64,000 nucleotides of DNA, taken from positions 1 through 64,000 of the forward strand of contig CAYUVH010000058.1 in assembly GCA_964448135.1 (NCBI GenBank), in the 5' to 3' direction. Source of the DNA: CAYUVH01 sp964448135 (lineage in GTDB: Bacteria > Verrucomicrobiota > Verrucomicrobiia > Limisphaerales > UBA8199). This document shows positions 51,564 to 60,475 of the stretch, in pieces. The notes beneath the pieces were generated by a model. It searched no databases, was not told the DNA's origin, and saw only the letters and a program-made list of their open reading frames with translations. The translations under genes were made by a program, and so were the position numbers. Within the stretch, counting starts at the first letter, position 1; every line of letters begins with the position of its first letter.

Positions 51564-52811
51564 TCATTTGATGTACTGCTGCATGGTGAAGATCGGCAGC
51601 ACCATGCTGATGAAAATCGTGCCGATGAATCCGGCGATGAAGAACAGCATCAGCGGTTCGGCAAACGCGACGGCGGTTTTCAATTCGCGGTCGAGGTCGC
51701 CTTCGGTGACGTTGGCGATGCGGATCAGTTCCGCATCGAGCTTGCCGCTTTCTTCAGCGACGGAAATCATTTCCAGGACGGAGCCTGGGAAGAGCGAGCG
51801 GCATTCCGACAGGCTGGTCCCCAGCTGGCCGCCCTGCTGCACGCGCTCAATGGACCGCGACACGGCGTCCACGAGAATCTGGTTGCCGATGGATTTGCGC
51901 GCCACGCTCAGCGCCTGGACGAGCGGCACGCCCGCGCCCAGCAAGGTCCCGAGCATGCGACAAAACCGCGCCATGGCAAACTCAGCGACCAATTTACCGA
52001 CAATCGGCGCCTTCAAAATCAGTCCTTCCCATGCCCGCCGCCCGGTCTCCGACATAAACCAATTTCGGATCGCATAGCCGACGACGCCGATGCCCACCGC
52101 CACCAGCAGGCCGTAGGAGCGAATCACGCCGCTCAGGGCAATCACAAACTGCGTGATCACCGGCAGATGTCCGCCGAGCCCGCTGAACAGCGGGACGAAT
52201 TTCGGAATGAAAAACGTGAGCAGGAAAATCAAAACGCCGATCGCGAGCACGAAGAGGATCGTCGGATACAGCATCGCGCTCATGACTTTCGAGCGCATTT
52301 CCTTGTCGCGCGATTGGAAGTCGGCGATCTGCGCGAGCACGAGATCGAGAAAGCCGCCCGTCTCGCCGGCCTGCACCATCGCCACGTAAACGCGCGGAAA
52401 GACCTTGGGCGATTTGGCCATCGCATCGGCGAGCGACATGCCGTCAATGACTTGGTCGTGCACTTCCTTCCACTTTGCCCCCGCGGCCGGACTGGAGGCC
52501 TCCTTTTGCAGAATCACCAGCGCGCGGCTCAGCGGCACGCCCGCCGCGAGCAGGCTGGAAAGAAGCCGGGTGAAGGTTTCGAGCGCTTTGGGCGAGACTT
52601 TGTCCGATGCCGGGCGGAAGGAAAGCTTGCTGAGCGACTCGGGCAACAATGCTTCCTTGGCCGCAATTTTCCCGGCGCGTTCGGAAAGCGTGACCGGACG
52701 CAGGCCCAGGGCTTCCATCTGGCGCACGGCTTCGTTGCGGCCCGCGGCTTCAAGCTGGCCTTCCACCATGCCGCCGCCGGCCTGGACTGCTTTGTAAAGA
52801 AAGACGGGCAT
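51564..52811 (-). CDS. gspF: Type II secretion inner-membrane platform protein GspF
   Basis: 415 aa, typical length. Two GspF domains are visible: the first around residues 75-195 (TFTRLLSSLLAAGVPLSRAL then GETGGFLDLVLAQIADF) and the second around 275-400 (FCRMLGTLLGAGVPLVQALS then AEESGKLDAELIRIANVTEG). Membrane helices are at about 175-195, 225-245 and 378-398. It anchors the GspE ATPase and the growing pseudopilus. Its start codon overlaps the gspE stop by one base, implying translational coupling. Confidence 0.95.
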   Translation of the reverse strand: MPVFLYKAVQAGGGMVEGQLEAAGRNEAVRQMEALGLRPVTLSERAGKIAAKEALLPESLSKLSFRPASDKVSPKALETFTRLLSSLLAAGVPLSRALVILQKEASSPAAGAKWKEVHDQVIDGMSLADAMAKSPKVFPRVYVAMVQAGETGGFLDLVLAQIADFQSRDKEMRSKVMSAMLYPTILFVLAIGVLIFLLTFFIPKFVPLFSGLGGHLPVITQFVIALSGVIRSYGLLVAVGIGVVGYAIRNWFMSETGRRAWEGLILKAPIVGKLVAEFAMARFCRMLGTLLGAGVPLVQALSVARKSIGNQILVDAVSRSIERVQQGGQLGTSLSECRSLFPGSVLEMISVAEESGKLDAELIRIANVTEGDLDRELKTAVAFAEPLMLFFIAGFIGTIFISMVLPIFTMQQYIK

Positions 52812-54607
52812 CAGGAGGCGGTGGGTTTGGCGGCCGCCCCCGGTTGCGGCGCAACAAAGAAACCGGTTTCCGAGCCGGGTTCGCGCGGAGCGGCGGAAAC
52901 TTTGGCTTCCACCGCGCGCTCAACTTCCTTGGCCGTCGTCACACTCAAAACTTCCTCGGCGGTGGTGAGCCCCATCCGCACCAGCCGCCAGCCGTCGTCA
53001 GCCAGCGTCCTCATCCCATTGCGGCGCGCGGCTTCGGCGATCAAATCGCTCGAGGCATTTTTCAAAATCAATTGGCGAATTTCGTTGTTCGTGTCCATCC
53101 ACTCGAAAATGGCGTGCCGCCCGAGGAAGCCAGTCCCGCGGCAATCCCGGCAGCCGATGGATTTGTAAATCACCGTCTCCGGCGGAATGCCGACCTGCTC
53201 CTTGAAGGCCTGCGCCGTCGGCGAATCGTCCGGCTCCTTGCATTGCTTGCACAACACACGCACCAGACGTTGCGCGAGCACGGCTTCGAGCGACGACGCG
53301 ACGAGGTACGGTTCCACGCCCATGTCCACGAGGCGGGTCAGCGCGCCGGGGGCGTCGTTCGTGTGCAGCGTGGAGAAAACCAGGTGACCGGTGAGCGATG
53401 CCTGCACCGCAATCTGCGCCGTTTCCTGGTCGCGAATTTCGCCGATCAGAATCACATCCGGGTCATGGCGCAGAATCGAGCGCAGACCGCGCGCGAAAGT
53501 CAGGCCGGCTTTTTCGGAGACCTGGATTTGGTTGACGCCGAGAAGCTGATATTCGACGGGGTCTTCGATCGTGATGATCTTGCGGTCCGCGTCGTTGATT
53601 TCGTGCAGCGCGGTGTAAAGTGTCGAGGTCTTACCGCTGCCGGTAGGGCCGGTAACGAGAATGATTCCGTGTGGCATCTGGAGCACATGCCGGAAACTAT
53701 TGATCTCCTTCTCGCCCATGCCCAGCTGTCCCATGCCGAGCAGTGTCGAATTCTGCCGCAGCAAACGCATGACCACGGCTTCGCCGTGGAGCATGGGAAT
53801 CACTGATACACGGATATCCACCTCCGCGGCATCGATGCGAATCTTGATACGGCCGTCCTGCGGCAGGCGCTTTTCGGCGATGTTCAGATGGCTGAGAATT
53901 TTGACGCGCGAGACGATCGCGGGCTGAAAGCGCTTGATCTGCGCCGGCACCGGGACTTCCTGCAACACACCGTCAATGCGATATCGGATGCGCATCTCCG
54001 CTTCGAACGGCTCCAAGTGAATATCCGACGCGCGCAACTCGATAGCGTCGCGCAGCACCTGGTTCACGAAGCGGATGATCGAGGCGTCTTCGGCTGCGCT
54101 GTCGAGATTGTTTTCGTCGTGGGGGAGATCATCCACCACCTGGAAATTCGCCTCTTCGCCGAGCGTATCGAGCGTGTCCGCGCCGACGCCCAGGCGCTTC
54201 TTCATCTCGCGCTGCACCGCCTCGGTAGTGGCGAGGACCGGTTTGAGCGTGAGGCCGGTCATGGTCTTGAGCGCGTCAATGCCCTGCGTCGCAAAGAGCC
54301 GGCTGGTGGCGACTTCCACGGTCCCGTTCACCCGGCGCAGGGGCAGCAACTCTTCTTTCAGGAGGAGCCGGGCCGGAAAAAGCGAAAGCAATTGCCGGTC
54401 CGGCTCGACATCCTCCAGGGTCGTGAACCCCAGGTCATACTCCTCGGCGAGCCACCGCAGCACGCCCGCCTCGTCCGCAAGCGCCCGACCGCCCTTCTGC
54501 ACCTGCTCCTCGATCAACTCGGCGTCCACGGCGGACAATTGCCGCGTGGACACCATGCGATCGAGCAACTGCTTCAGGGCTGCATCGGTTGTCTTCAGGT
54601 CGCTCAT
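52811..54607 (-). CDS. gspE: Type II secretion ATPase GspE
   Basis: 598 aa. An N-terminal GspE/PilB docking domain occupies about residues 1-150 (RLLLKEELLPLRRVNGTVEV). The ATPase core has Walker A GPTGSGKTSTLY (about 319-330), Asp-box DRKIITIEDPVEYQ, Walker B SILRHDPDVILIGEIRD and His-box LVFSTLHTNDA. A zinc tetracysteine module is present (LCKQCKEP and later GCRDCRGTGFLGR). It powers pseudopilus assembly in the cytoplasm. It is the first gene of the secretion operon, which runs without large gaps to 40363. The 50-bp gap to the upstream gene does not exclude a longer unit. Confidence 0.96.
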   Translation of the reverse strand: MSDLKTTDAALKQLLDRMVSTRQLSAVDAELIEEQVQKGGRALADEAGVLRWLAEEYDLGFTTLEDVEPDRQLLSLFPARLLLKEELLPLRRVNGTVEVATSRLFATQGIDALKTMTGLTLKPVLATTEAVQREMKKRLGVGADTLDTLGEEANFQVVDDLPHDENNLDSAAEDASIIRFVNQVLRDAIELRASDIHLEPFEAEMRIRYRIDGVLQEVPVPAQIKRFQPAIVSRVKILSHLNIAEKRLPQDGRIKIRIDAAEVDIRVSVIPMLHGEAVVMRLLRQNSTLLGMGQLGMGEKEINSFRHVLQMPHGIILVTGPTGSGKTSTLYTALHEINDADRKIITIEDPVEYQLLGVNQIQVSEKAGLTFARGLRSILRHDPDVILIGEIRDQETAQIAVQASLTGHLVFSTLHTNDAPGALTRLVDMGVEPYLVASSLEAVLAQRLVRVLCKQCKEPDDSPTAQAFKEQVGIPPETVIYKSIGCRDCRGTGFLGRHAIFEWMDTNNEIRQLILKNASSDLIAEAARRNGMRTLADDGWRLVRMGLTTAEEVLSVTTAKEVERAVEAKVSAAPREPGSETGFFVAPQPGAAAKPTAS

Positions 54608-54657
54608 GCGCTTGCTCAGACTTCGGTGGCAGAGTGTCTATTCAATTCGCTCCGCGC

Positions 54658-55281
54658 TTACAGCAAACCGGAGAGCGTGGCGACTGCTTCCTGGCGGACC
54701 GTGAGCACCTTGCGCAAATTGTTCTGCGCTGTCTCCAGTTCCTGCTGCTTCTCCTTGCGCGCTTCGACGTACTTCGCCATCGCCGCCTTCATTTCGGAGC
54801 TGGAAGCTTTCGCATCAATGGCCTTTTGCAGGGCATCCGCTTCGGGATTGCTCTGTCCGCCGCCGCCAGGACCGCCGCGACGGTTGTTCTGGTCGCCGCC
54901 GGCAGGACCGTTGTCGCCACCGCCGCCAGGTCCCCGTCCACCGCCGAACATACCGCGGCCCATGCTCGACATCTGTTCGCGCCGGACGTCGAGGACCTTT
55001 TGGATCAAGGGCTCAATCGCCTTCCATTCGTCCTCGTTCGTGATTTCCAACCGCGTCTTCATGCGATCGAGAATCATCTGTTGGAATTGGGCGGGGTCGC
55101 CAAATCCGCCACGGCCCCCCGGACCGCGTTGGCCGCGACCACCATTCTGGCCGCCCTGGCTGCCACCGGTGGCCGGCGCGTTATTGTCTTTGGGGGCGTT
55201 GTCTTGCGCCAGAGATTGGCTGGCGCCCACGGTCAGCGCGGCAGCAAGGCTGGCCAGCGCGAGGATGCGATTGGATTTCAT
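54658..55281 (-). CDS. Secreted Gly/Asn/Gln-rich protein upstream of the secretion operon
   Basis: 207 aa. Signal peptide about 1-25 (cleavage after SQSLA). A Gly-rich low-complexity stretch (about 35-65) leads to a helical part (FQQMILDRMKTRLEITNEDE, WKAIEPLIQKVLDVRREQM). A second Gly-rich stretch (about 110-145) precedes a long C-terminal helix (YVEARKEKQQELETAQNNLR). The helical parts resemble Spy-like periplasmic chaperones, but the match is weak. It lies 50 bp before gspE on the same strand and may be a substrate or accessory of the system. Confidence 0.65.
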   Translation of the reverse strand: MKSNRILALASLAAALTVGASQSLAQDNAPKDNNAPATGGSQGGQNGGRGQRGPGGRGGFGDPAQFQQMILDRMKTRLEITNEDEWKAIEPLIQKVLDVRREQMSSMGRGMFGGGRGPGGGGDNGPAGGDQNNRRGGPGGGGQSNPEADALQKAIDAKASSSEMKAAMAKYVEARKEKQQELETAQNNLRKVLTVRQEAVATLSGLL

Positions 55282-55498
55282 TTTGGTCTTTCGATTAATT
55301 TGTATTTGTTTGTCGAGTTAACAGCCGGCAGGCGCCCGCAAAAGCGGCCACATCCGCGAATGCATGTCTGTATGCAACTGAGGTGCCAATTGAAAAAAAT
55401 GCGGATTTGCAGGGGTTTTACAATGTTGCCGCGCAGGATTTGCGCAGTTGGCAGGGAACGATTGCGCACCTTTTGCGCGCCGGCCAATACCATGCCTT

Positions 55499-55534
55499 CA
55501 AAAAAAGAGCCCGGGAGCGCGAACTCCCGGGCTC
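55499..55534 (-). terminator. Intrinsic terminator of the Cys-rich secreted protein gene
   Basis: A perfect 11-bp stem GAGCCCGGGAG (55507-55517) pairs with CTCCCGGGCTC (55524-55534) around a six-base loop. On the minus strand seven T residues follow. It is 20 bp beyond the stop codon at 55555 and isolates that gene from the next minus-strand gene. Confidence 0.93.
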
Positions 55535-55554
55535 GGGCAAAGGAATTTATCGAG

Positions 55555-55917
55555 TCAATTCTTCACACAGCACGCAGATTGTTCGGCCATGCCGCAGGAA
55601 TGCACGGCCACCTCGTGCCGCGCCTTGCCGGCGCCTTCAGCCACAATTTTCGTCTCACACGCCGTGCAATTATGCCGGACGAGTTTGCTGACCTGGTAAT
55701 TCGGTCCCTTGGTGCCCTTGTCCACCACGCTCACGACGGAATCCGTGCAACTTGGACATTTGTGGGCGGCCGGCTGAACGGCCGTGGCCGCGGCGGCGGC
55801 TTTTTTTTGCCTGGCTACGATTTCCATGTTTTTGTCGGCGTAGGAAACCGTTGCGAAAGTGAAGGCGAGCGCGCAAACGGTGGCGGTGAGGAGGGACAGG
55901 CGATTGGTCGTTTTCAT
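55555..55917 (-). CDS. Small secreted Cys-rich protein, possibly metal-binding
   Basis: 120 aa. Signal peptide about 1-27 (cleavage after SYA). The mature part has paired cysteines: HKCPSC (about 52-57), HNCTACETK (about 83-91), then HSCGMAEQSACC (about 106-117), with several His. The pattern of two CxxC units and a His/Cys tail suggests metal or redox binding. No family is recognised. It is transcribed divergently from the CnrYXH-like operon 149 bp away, so it is a candidate member of that regulon. An intrinsic terminator follows. Confidence 0.7.
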   Translation of the reverse strand: MKTTNRLSLLTATVCALAFTFATVSYADKNMEIVARQKKAAAAATAVQPAAHKCPSCTDSVVSVVDKGTKGPNYQVSKLVRHNCTACETKIVAEGAGKARHEVAVHSCGMAEQSACCVKN

Positions 55918-56065
55918 TTTTGTTTTCTTTCTATTTCGTTTTCAATTCAGCGGGTTTTCACCCAGTGCTGATAAAACTCCGGCCCCGCGAAAAACCCGTG
56001 AAATTCGCAGGAAAAGAGTGCGCGTGTTTCGGCGGGCCGCGGAGTATTATGGGCGGAGAACTGTT

Positions 56066-56380
56066 ATGACAGAGAACATGTCACAGCCGGGAGAAGCAAA
56101 CCTGAACCGGCTCCTGCGTTCGGCGCGTCCGACGGCGGAATTACCCCCCGGGTTCCAGAATGCCGTGTGGCGGCGAATTGAATCCAGCGGGCGCCAGCCC
56201 GCCGGATTGCTGGAACGGCTGGCCGGGCTGTTCCTGATGCCACGCTTCGCGGCGGCCACGCTGGCGGCGGTCGTGCTGTTCGCGGGCGCAGCCGGCGTGC
56301 TCAGCGGCATTCGCACCGGGGAGCGCCAGGCGCGCGACCGGTACATCGCTTCGGTGGATCCGTCCTATCTACCGCACTAA
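56066..56380 (+). CDS. Small membrane protein, putative anti-sigma factor (CnrY-like position)
   Basis: 104 aa from ATG 56066, eight bases after GGAG. The frame stays open upstream into non-coding sequence. The N-terminal cytoplasmic part has the LPPGFQNAVWRRIES segment often seen in anti-sigma factors. One membrane helix lies at about residues 64-85 (FAAATLAAVVLFAGAAGVL), with a short periplasmic tail. The next gene starts 2 bp after its stop, then a sigma-factor gene overlaps that one. The order anti-sigma, sensor, sigma equals cnrY-cnrX-cnrH. The function is inferred from topology and order. Confidence 0.65.
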   Translation: MTENMSQPGEANLNRLLRSARPTAELPPGFQNAVWRRIESSGRQPAGLLERLAGLFLMPRFAAATLAAVVLFAGAAGVLSGIRTGERQARDRYIASVDPSYLPH

Positions 56381-56382
56381 GT

Positions 56383-56871
56383 ATGAGCCGCGCGAGCCGC
56401 ATCGTCCTGGTGGGAATCCTGATCGCGCTGAGCCTCGCCGCCGTGGCTTACTGGGGCGCCCTGCGTGTTTCCGCCCGCCAACTTGCCACGGACGATCTCT
56501 CGTGGCTGAAGCGAGAATTCAAGTTGTCTGACGCCGAAATGCAGCGGGTGCGCGGATTGCATGAGGGCTATCTCCCCAAGTGCATGGAGATGTGCGCGAA
56601 GATCGCCGCGAAGAAAGCCGAGGTGGACGCGGCGTTGGAGCAAGGCCAGGTGCCCGAGGACAAAATGATCGAACTCGCCGGGCTGCGCGCCCAATGCCAG
56701 GCGCAGATGCTGCGGCATTTTCAGGAAGTCAGCCGCGCCATGCCGGCCGAACAGGGCAAACGTTACCTGGCTGAAATGCAGCGGCTCACCCTGGGATTTC
56801 ATCAGAGTATCGAAAGCTCCATGAGCGAAGCACCGGCTGCCGCGCACCACCACGGCCATGGGGAACATTGA
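56383..56871 (+). CDS. Membrane-anchored periplasmic heavy-metal sensor (CnrX/Spy-like)
   Basis: 162 aa. An N-terminal anchor at about residues 7-27 is followed by a helical hairpin domain of the heavy-metal-resistance/Spy type: WLKREFKLSDAEMQRVRGLH, then a CMEMC motif (C67, C71), a second helix with Cys about 108 and Met-rich stretches, and the C-terminal tail HHHGHGEH. Cys, Met and His placement supports binding of a transition metal. It would report periplasmic metal or misfolding stress to the adjacent anti-sigma/sigma pair. Its 3' end overlaps the sigma gene by 14 bp. Confidence 0.8.
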   Translation: MSRASRIVLVGILIALSLAAVAYWGALRVSARQLATDDLSWLKREFKLSDAEMQRVRGLHEGYLPKCMEMCAKIAAKKAEVDAALEQGQVPEDKMIELAGLRAQCQAQMLRHFQEVSRAMPAEQGKRYLAEMQRLTLGFHQSIESSMSEAPAAAHHHGHGEH

Positions 56872-57445
56872 TACCGCGGAGCAGGATCGCGCCGACATGC
56901 AACGGCTCGCCGCGGGTCACGACGCGGCGCTGAACGATTTGATGTCGCGCCATGCGGGTCCGGTCTATCAATTCCTCTTTCGCATGCTGGGCAACGAGGA
57001 GGACGCCCATGATTTCGCACAGGAGACATTCACGCGCGTTTACAAATATCGCGAACGCTACGACGGCGGCAAATTCACCACCTGGCTCTACACGATTGCT
57101 TCCAATCTCGCCCGCAGCGAATACCGCCGCCGCAGCCGGCACCCGGATGTCTCCCTTGAATCCGGCGGAAGCGACGAAGGTACGACTCTGGGTGAGTCGC
57201 TGAAGTCAGGCGATCCTGAACCCCGCGAAGCTGCCGAGAGGGACGAACGCCATCGAGCCGTGCGCGATGCAGTGCGGAATCTCCCCGGAGAGCTGCGCGA
57301 AGCCATCGTGCTTTGTGAATGGGAGGAAATGTCCGTGGCTGATGCTGCCGACGTTTTGGAGACAACCAAAAAAGCCGTGGAATCCCGGCTCTATCGCGCA
57401 CGGCAGCAATTACGCTCCTCGCTCGCCCGGTGGCTGGCCTCCTGA
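56858..57445 (+). CDS. ECF sigma factor of the metal-stress-like operon (CnrH-like)
   Basis: 195 aa. Region 2 is at about residues 22-90 (GPVYQFLFRMLGNEEDAHDF, ETFTRVYKYRERYDGGKF, TTWLYTIASNLARSEYRRRS). Region 4 is at about 130-190 (LPGELREAIVLCEWEEMSVA, then LETTKKAVESRLYRARQQLR). The gene begins inside the end of the sensor gene, which implies coupled translation. Likely controlled by the two preceding membrane proteins and likely autoregulating the operon. Targets are unknown; the divergent Cys-rich gene is the nearest candidate. Confidence 0.92.
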   Translation: MGNIDTAEQDRADMQRLAAGHDAALNDLMSRHAGPVYQFLFRMLGNEEDAHDFAQETFTRVYKYRERYDGGKFTTWLYTIASNLARSEYRRRSRHPDVSLESGGSDEGTTLGESLKSGDPEPREAAERDERHRAVRDAVRNLPGELREAIVLCEWEEMSVADAADVLETTKKAVESRLYRARQQLRSSLARWLAS

Positions 57446-57449
57446 GCGT

Positions 57450-57498
57450 CATCCCGAAAAAATCAACCGCGGGAAGCGATCTCTCGCTCCCCGCGGTT
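57450..57498 (-). terminator. Hairpin terminator between converging genes
   Basis: CAACCGCGGG (57463-57472) pairs with CCCGCGGTTG (57489-57498), and an inner AGCGA/TCGCT stem extends it past one mismatch around a TCTC loop. On the minus strand it is followed by ATTTTTTCGGG, so it terminates the gene ending at 57527. The plus-strand side lacks a T tract but the hairpin may serve the sigma gene as well. Confidence 0.88.
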
Positions 57499-57526
57499 GT
57501 GCATGTCAGATTCTTCCGGCAACCGG

Positions 57527-58108
57527 CTATTGCGCACCCGTGGCGGCTCGCGTTAAATTCAATTGCCGTTCCAAGTCCATCGCCGTGTTGAGGTGCCCTT
57601 GCATCATCTGGGCCGTCTCCAGGGCGAATTGTTTGACCTGCTGGCTATCCGCGTTCGCCGCCTTGGTCTGAAACTCCTTCATCTCACTCTTGTGATTCCG
57701 AACCATCAGGCTGAAGTATTCTCTGTCGAATTGATCCCCTTTCATCGCGGCAAGGCGATCCACTTCCTTTTGCTTCTCGCCGGAGAGCGTTTGCGGAATC
57801 GTGGTGCCGTAGAGTTCCGCGATCGTTTTCAGCTTTTTCTCAGCCTTCATGTGATCGTCCGCCACTTTCTGCCCGAACTGCTGCACCGCCAGGCTCACGG
57901 CCTTCTCCGAAGCCATCTGTCCAAGCTTGGTCTCCAGCATTCCGCCCATCGCGGCGGAGTTGACGAATTTCATGTCGGAGGGTGAAAGCACGCCGATGGT
58001 GGTGCTCGTTGAGTCGGCTCCCATTAGCGCAAGCGCGCCGGCTTCCAAGAGGCAACCAAGCGCCAATCCCCGGAGCCCGATGAATCCACGCAAATAATTT
58101 GTTTTCAT
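57527..58108 (-). CDS. DUF4142 family secreted protein
   Basis: 193 aa. Signal peptide about 1-30 (cleavage near ALMGA). The mature protein is helical and has the DUF4142 signature: DMKFVNSAAMGGMLETKLGQ, then MASEKAVSLAVQQFGQKVAD followed by DHMKAEKKL, and DREYFSLMVRNHKSEMKEF. These ferritin-like helical proteins are periplasmic, and their reaction is unknown. It stands alone on the minus strand with its own terminator. Confidence 0.9.
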   Translation of the reverse strand: MKTNYLRGFIGLRGLALGCLLEAGALALMGADSTSTTIGVLSPSDMKFVNSAAMGGMLETKLGQMASEKAVSLAVQQFGQKVADDHMKAEKKLKTIAELYGTTIPQTLSGEKQKEVDRLAAMKGDQFDREYFSLMVRNHKSEMKEFQTKAANADSQQVKQFALETAQMMQGHLNTAMDLERQLNLTRAATGAQ

Positions 58109-58293
58109 GGATTATCTTTAGCATCAGGTGTGCCCTTGCGGTTTTGACCACTTTTTACGGCCAGAGATCCTGCTCCCTCGCACAATCTTGCAATTTGACC
58201 GGACACCCAGCACAGAAACCCATTGCACGTTTCTGAAACGCCCGCCCCGCTCCATGCATTTCGCCCGGGGTTTCGCGCGAGATTATGTCTGCT

Positions 58294-58878
58294 TCAACGC
58301 ATCTCGATCTTCGCGATGGATCCATTCTTCGCCAGGTCCTTATCGAAGTGGAGCGTCACCTTCAGATTGATTTTCTCAAGCCCCTTGATGGTCGCCCGTG
58401 GCGGTGTACTGTAACCCGCCCCCGACTTGGTGACTTCGATGCGCTTGACCACTCCGTCTTCGATCACCGCCTCGGCCTGCGCAGGCACATTCTTCCACAG
58501 TTCGCCGTTTTGCGGGCGGTAGCGGTAATAATTGGAGACTTCATCCAGCCGGTCATTAGTGACACCGTGGGGCGCGAGCTTTTTCAACAGCGCATACTTA
58601 TTCCGCCGCGCCTCTTCCTCGGTGGGCCCTCCGTCGCGTTGCGCCGGCGTCACGCCACTGAATGCCTCGCGGAAGACATTCGTGCTCACTCCCAACCCCG
58701 CCGCGATCAACACCACTGGCCGCCCATGGTCCCGGGCATCGGTATCGTAACCTTCAAAAAAAATCACCGGTGCCCGTGTCTCCGCGGCGTGGGCAACCGA
58801 AAGCAGAAGCGAAATGGCGGCGGTTGCCAGGCAGGCGCAACCAAACCGCACGGGATGAAAGTGTCGGATCAAATTCAT
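58294..58878 (-). CDS. Secreted protein of unknown function
   Basis: 194 aa. Signal peptide about 1-31 (cleavage after SVAHA). No enzyme motif is recognised. The central part (LLKKLAPHGVTNDRLDEVSN, YYRYRPQNGELWKNVPAQAE) precedes a short beta segment VIEDGVVKRIEVTKSGAGYS that resembles motifs in other secreted bacterial proteins with a GYSTPP turn. No clear neighbour on its strand. The gene is real by codon pattern and signal peptide. Confidence 0.65.
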   Translation of the reverse strand: MNLIRHFHPVRFGCACLATAAISLLLSVAHAAETRAPVIFFEGYDTDARDHGRPVVLIAAGLGVSTNVFREAFSGVTPAQRDGGPTEEEARRNKYALLKKLAPHGVTNDRLDEVSNYYRYRPQNGELWKNVPAQAEAVIEDGVVKRIEVTKSGAGYSTPPRATIKGLEKINLKVTLHFDKDLAKNGSIAKIEMR

Positions 58879-59103
58879 GAGAAAACTCTAAATCGAACCA
58901 AGGTGGAAAAAAAGTCCATTAGCTCAAGCCAGGGAATGCGGATTGCATTAATCACCCGGGCAAAATTGCAGAATGCTTTGCTGCGGAACCGCGATCGGGG
59001 CGTGGGTGCGCCTTAAAATGGGCGGAAGTCGAAGTTGATCCGGTTGGCACAAACGATGCGGAGCCATTTGAACTGTCAACCCCTTCATAATAAGGGCCCA
59101 TTT

Positions 59104-60468
59104 ATGAAAAAACCCACAACCCGCCAACATCCTGTCTCACCCCTTGCGGCTTCGCTTTCTGTGACCCGCCGCCGGTTCCTGCGTTGCACGACCGTTGCCT
59201 CGGCGGGCGCCGCGCTCCTGGGAATTCCCAACTTGGTTGATGCGAAACCACCCAAGCCTGGCGAAAAACCTCAGCCGCCAAAAAAGCCTCTGCCGCCCCC
59301 CAACAAATCCGGCATCGAACATATTGTCGTCGTCATGATGGAGAACCGGTCTTTCGATCACCTGCTCGGCTGGCTTCCCGGAGCCACTGGCCGCCAAGCC
59401 GGCTTAAGTTATCTCGACTCGGCGGGCGTGGCGCACCCCACCTACCCGCTGGCGCCCGATTACCAGGGATGCGGTCGTTCCGACCCGGACCATTCCTATG
59501 AGGGCGGGCGCGTGGAATACAACGGCGGCGCCTGCGATGGCTGGCTGCGCGCCGGCGCCAATGACGATTTCGCCATCGGCTATTACACACAGAACGATCT
59601 GCCCTTCCTCGGCCAGGCCGCGCCGGCGTGGACCACATGCGACAACTATTTCGCCGCCATCCTCGCGGAGACCTGGCCGAACCGCATCTACCAGCACGCC
59701 GCTCAAACCGATCGTCTCGATAGCTCAGTGCTGCCACTGTCCACGCTGCCGACGATTTGGGACCGCCTCGCGGAACACTCCATCAGCCGGCGCTATTACT
59801 ATAGTGACATCCCTTTCCTAGCTTTGTGGGGTACCAAATATCTGGGGATCTCCAGCTCGATAGCGGAATTCTACGCTGCCTGCGCCGCGGGAACGCTGCC
59901 GCAGGTTTCGTTCGTGGAACCGCGCTTCTTCGGCGAGGAGGAAGGCATCACCAACGACGACCACCCGCACAGCGACATCCGCAACGGCGAAGTGTTTCTC
60001 AACTCCGTTTACGCGGCGATCACTTCCAGTCGTAACTGGGCGAACACCCTGCTCGTCATCAATTTCGACGAGTGGGGCGGCTTTTTCGAACATGTTCCGC
60101 CCACGCTCGCGCCCATTCCGCCGGCGGATGCCGCGGTCGGCAACGACGGTCGGCGCGGATTCCGCGTTCCCGCGCTCTTGATTTCGCCCTGGTCCCCGCG
60201 ACAAACCGTGGCGCACGGGCTCTACGACCACACCTCGGTCCTGAAGTTGATCGAGTGGCGGTACAATCTGCGCGCGTTGACGGTCCGGGATTCAAGCGCC
60301 AACAACCTTGCCGAGGTGCTTGATTTTGCGCATCCGAATATCGCCGCGCCGGCCTTTGCGGTGCTGGGCGGATTCTTCGGCCTTCCCTGCGCCCTGGCGA
60401 AAAACAACGGCGGCGAAAAAGAGGACCTCGCGGCGGTGGCCGCCGGACTCGGCTTCCCGATCTACTAA
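59104..60468 (+). CDS. Tat-exported phosphoesterase (phospholipase C/acid phosphatase family)
   Basis: 454 aa from ATG 59104, preceded by AAGGG. A TTG 23 codons upstream is unlikely because it would displace the signal peptide. Twin-arginine motif TRRRFLR (residues 21-27) and hydrophobic h-region, cleavage near NLVDA. Family landmarks: VVVMMENRSFDHLLGWLPG (about 79-97) with the catalytic Asn/Glu, NDDHPHSDIRNGEVFLN, INFDEWGGFFEHVPP and GLYDHTSVLKLIEW. Enzymes of this family hydrolyse phosphodiester or phosphomonoester bonds of phospholipids or other substrates outside the cytoplasm. The substrate cannot be told. The gene stands alone. Confidence 0.9.
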   Translation: MKKPTTRQHPVSPLAASLSVTRRRFLRCTTVASAGAALLGIPNLVDAKPPKPGEKPQPPKKPLPPPNKSGIEHIVVVMMENRSFDHLLGWLPGATGRQAGLSYLDSAGVAHPTYPLAPDYQGCGRSDPDHSYEGGRVEYNGGACDGWLRAGANDDFAIGYYTQNDLPFLGQAAPAWTTCDNYFAAILAETWPNRIYQHAAQTDRLDSSVLPLSTLPTIWDRLAEHSISRRYYYSDIPFLALWGTKYLGISSSIAEFYAACAAGTLPQVSFVEPRFFGEEEGITNDDHPHSDIRNGEVFLNSVYAAITSSRNWANTLLVINFDEWGGFFEHVPPTLAPIPPADAAVGNDGRRGFRVPALLISPWSPRQTVAHGLYDHTSVLKLIEWRYNLRALTVRDSSANNLAEVLDFAHPNIAAPAFAVLGGFFGLPCALAKNNGGEKEDLAAVAAGLGFPIY

Positions 60469-60475
60469 CCGCGCC

